31,004 nt of DNA. Origin: a virus. Both the position numbers and the translations under genes were made by a program. Of this stretch, positions 30,669-31,004 are shown in pieces. The notes under the pieces are model-generated. The model was not told the DNA's origin. It searched no databases and saw only the letters and a list, made by a program, of their open reading frames with translations. Positions within the stretch are counted from its first letter, which is position 1. The number at the start of each line of letters is the position of its first letter. The DNA lies in IMG/VR virus record IMGVR_UViG_3300032282_002052, positions 1 through 31,004 of that record. One strand, 5' to 3'.

Positions 30669-30883
30669 CTTGGACTATGCTCACGATTGTGGTCAATCTG
30701 GCTGGCGGCTCGCCAGTTACCATTCCCGGCTACACCTACGGGACTGAGGCAGAATGTAAGGCCCAGATTTACACACCCGTTATTGGGTGGATCAATAAGG
30801 AGCAGTACGCCGACCCGGTCACTATGACCCATGCCGTCTGCGTTCCTATGGATTTCAACATGCAAACCCCGGACGGTGAATAA
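30665..30883 (+). CDS. Small phage protein with hydrophobic N-terminus
   Basis: This 72-residue protein is preceded by GGGAGG. It starts MTWTMLTIVVNLAGGSPVTI, a short hydrophobic strand or weak signal, and has two cysteines (EAEC, HAVC) that could pair. The pattern of YGTEAECKAQ and a closing VCVPMDF recalls small exported phage proteins with a single disulfide. Function unknown. Its stop overlaps the next ATG (TAATG). Confidence 0.55.
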   Translation: MTWTMLTIVVNLAGGSPVTIPGYTYGTEAECKAQIYTPVIGWINKEQYADPVTMTHAVCVPMDFNMQTPDGE

Positions 30884-31004
30884 TGATTAAGCCAGACCAG
30901 ATACCAAATGAGGTTTGCGCTGCCGCAATCCGGCACTGGATGCACGGCGAGAAATTGCACGGAGAACAGCAGACTATGGCGGAGGTCATCGCCGCAGCCC
31001 TCAA
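30883..31004 (+). CDS. Partial CDS cut by the window end
   Basis: An ATG overlapping the preceding stop opens a frame with at least 40 codons to the window edge: MIKPDQIPNEVCAAAIRHWM, then HGEKLHGEQQTMAEVIAAAL. This start resembles small phage proteins of unknown function with one or two helices. It is incomplete, so no name is given. Confidence 0.55.
   Translation, partial: MIKPDQIPNEVCAAAIRHWMHGEKLHGEQQTMAEVIAAAL

Noticed and set aside
1-31004. CRISPR arrays, insertion sequences, tRNA genes
   Set aside because: No regularly spaced direct repeats, transposase motifs or terminal repeats were seen, and no tRNA-like T-loop string was noticed. This was a reading by eye, not a scan.

Overview
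The window is part of a tailed double-stranded DNA phage genome, most likely podovirus-like. It carries a P22 gp10-like tail protein, three large consecutive genes that look like an ejectosome (internal virion proteins, one with a lytic transglycosylase domain and one of 1958 residues), a fused primase-helicase and a small terminase subunit. There are no rRNA, tRNA or bacterial housekeeping genes. The host cannot be read from the sequence; an alphaproteobacterial or aquatic host is only a guess from the protein families. Portal, capsid, large terminase and DNA polymerase are not in the window, and the CDSs at both ends are cut by its edges.

Layout: (1) 1-16808, plus strand, is the tail, fibre and ejection module. 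It holds repeat-built fibre proteins, a seven-repeat beta-propeller, a Dps/ferritin-like small protein, the gp10-like protein, a GNAT-like protein and the internal virion proteins. (2) 16805-21994, minus strand, is a compact recombination and early operon with many ATGA overlaps. Read in transcription order it has a Cas4-like nuclease, Erf annealing protein, a small SSB-like protein, a PD-(D/E)XK-like protein, an HNH protein, membrane microproteins, a SpoT/MESH1-like HD hydrolase and a tyrosine integrase. A promoter candidate inside rusA would give an almost leaderless nuclease mRNA. (3) 22018-25408, plus strand, has RusA, an HTH-like protein, a 385-base hairpin-dense non-coding region, the primase-helicase and two small proteins, closed by a bidirectional terminator. 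(4) 25444-29138, minus strand, is a set of small accessory genes. Many have hairpins and a shared AAACCCCG-type element in their leaders. (5) 29360-31004, plus strand, starts with the small terminase gene, followed by a C-rich palindrome-bearing region (packaging-site candidate), a strong promoter and small genes.

The parts most worth attention are the structured non-coding region at 22721-23050, the strong excess of the 7-mer AACCCCG/CGGGGTT across the window, the roughly 190-base out-of-frame overlap of the nuclease and Erf genes, a three-hairpin leader that covers a ribosome binding site, and several membrane microproteins shorter than usual gene-calling limits. Functional calls rest on motifs read by eye; no database search was made.
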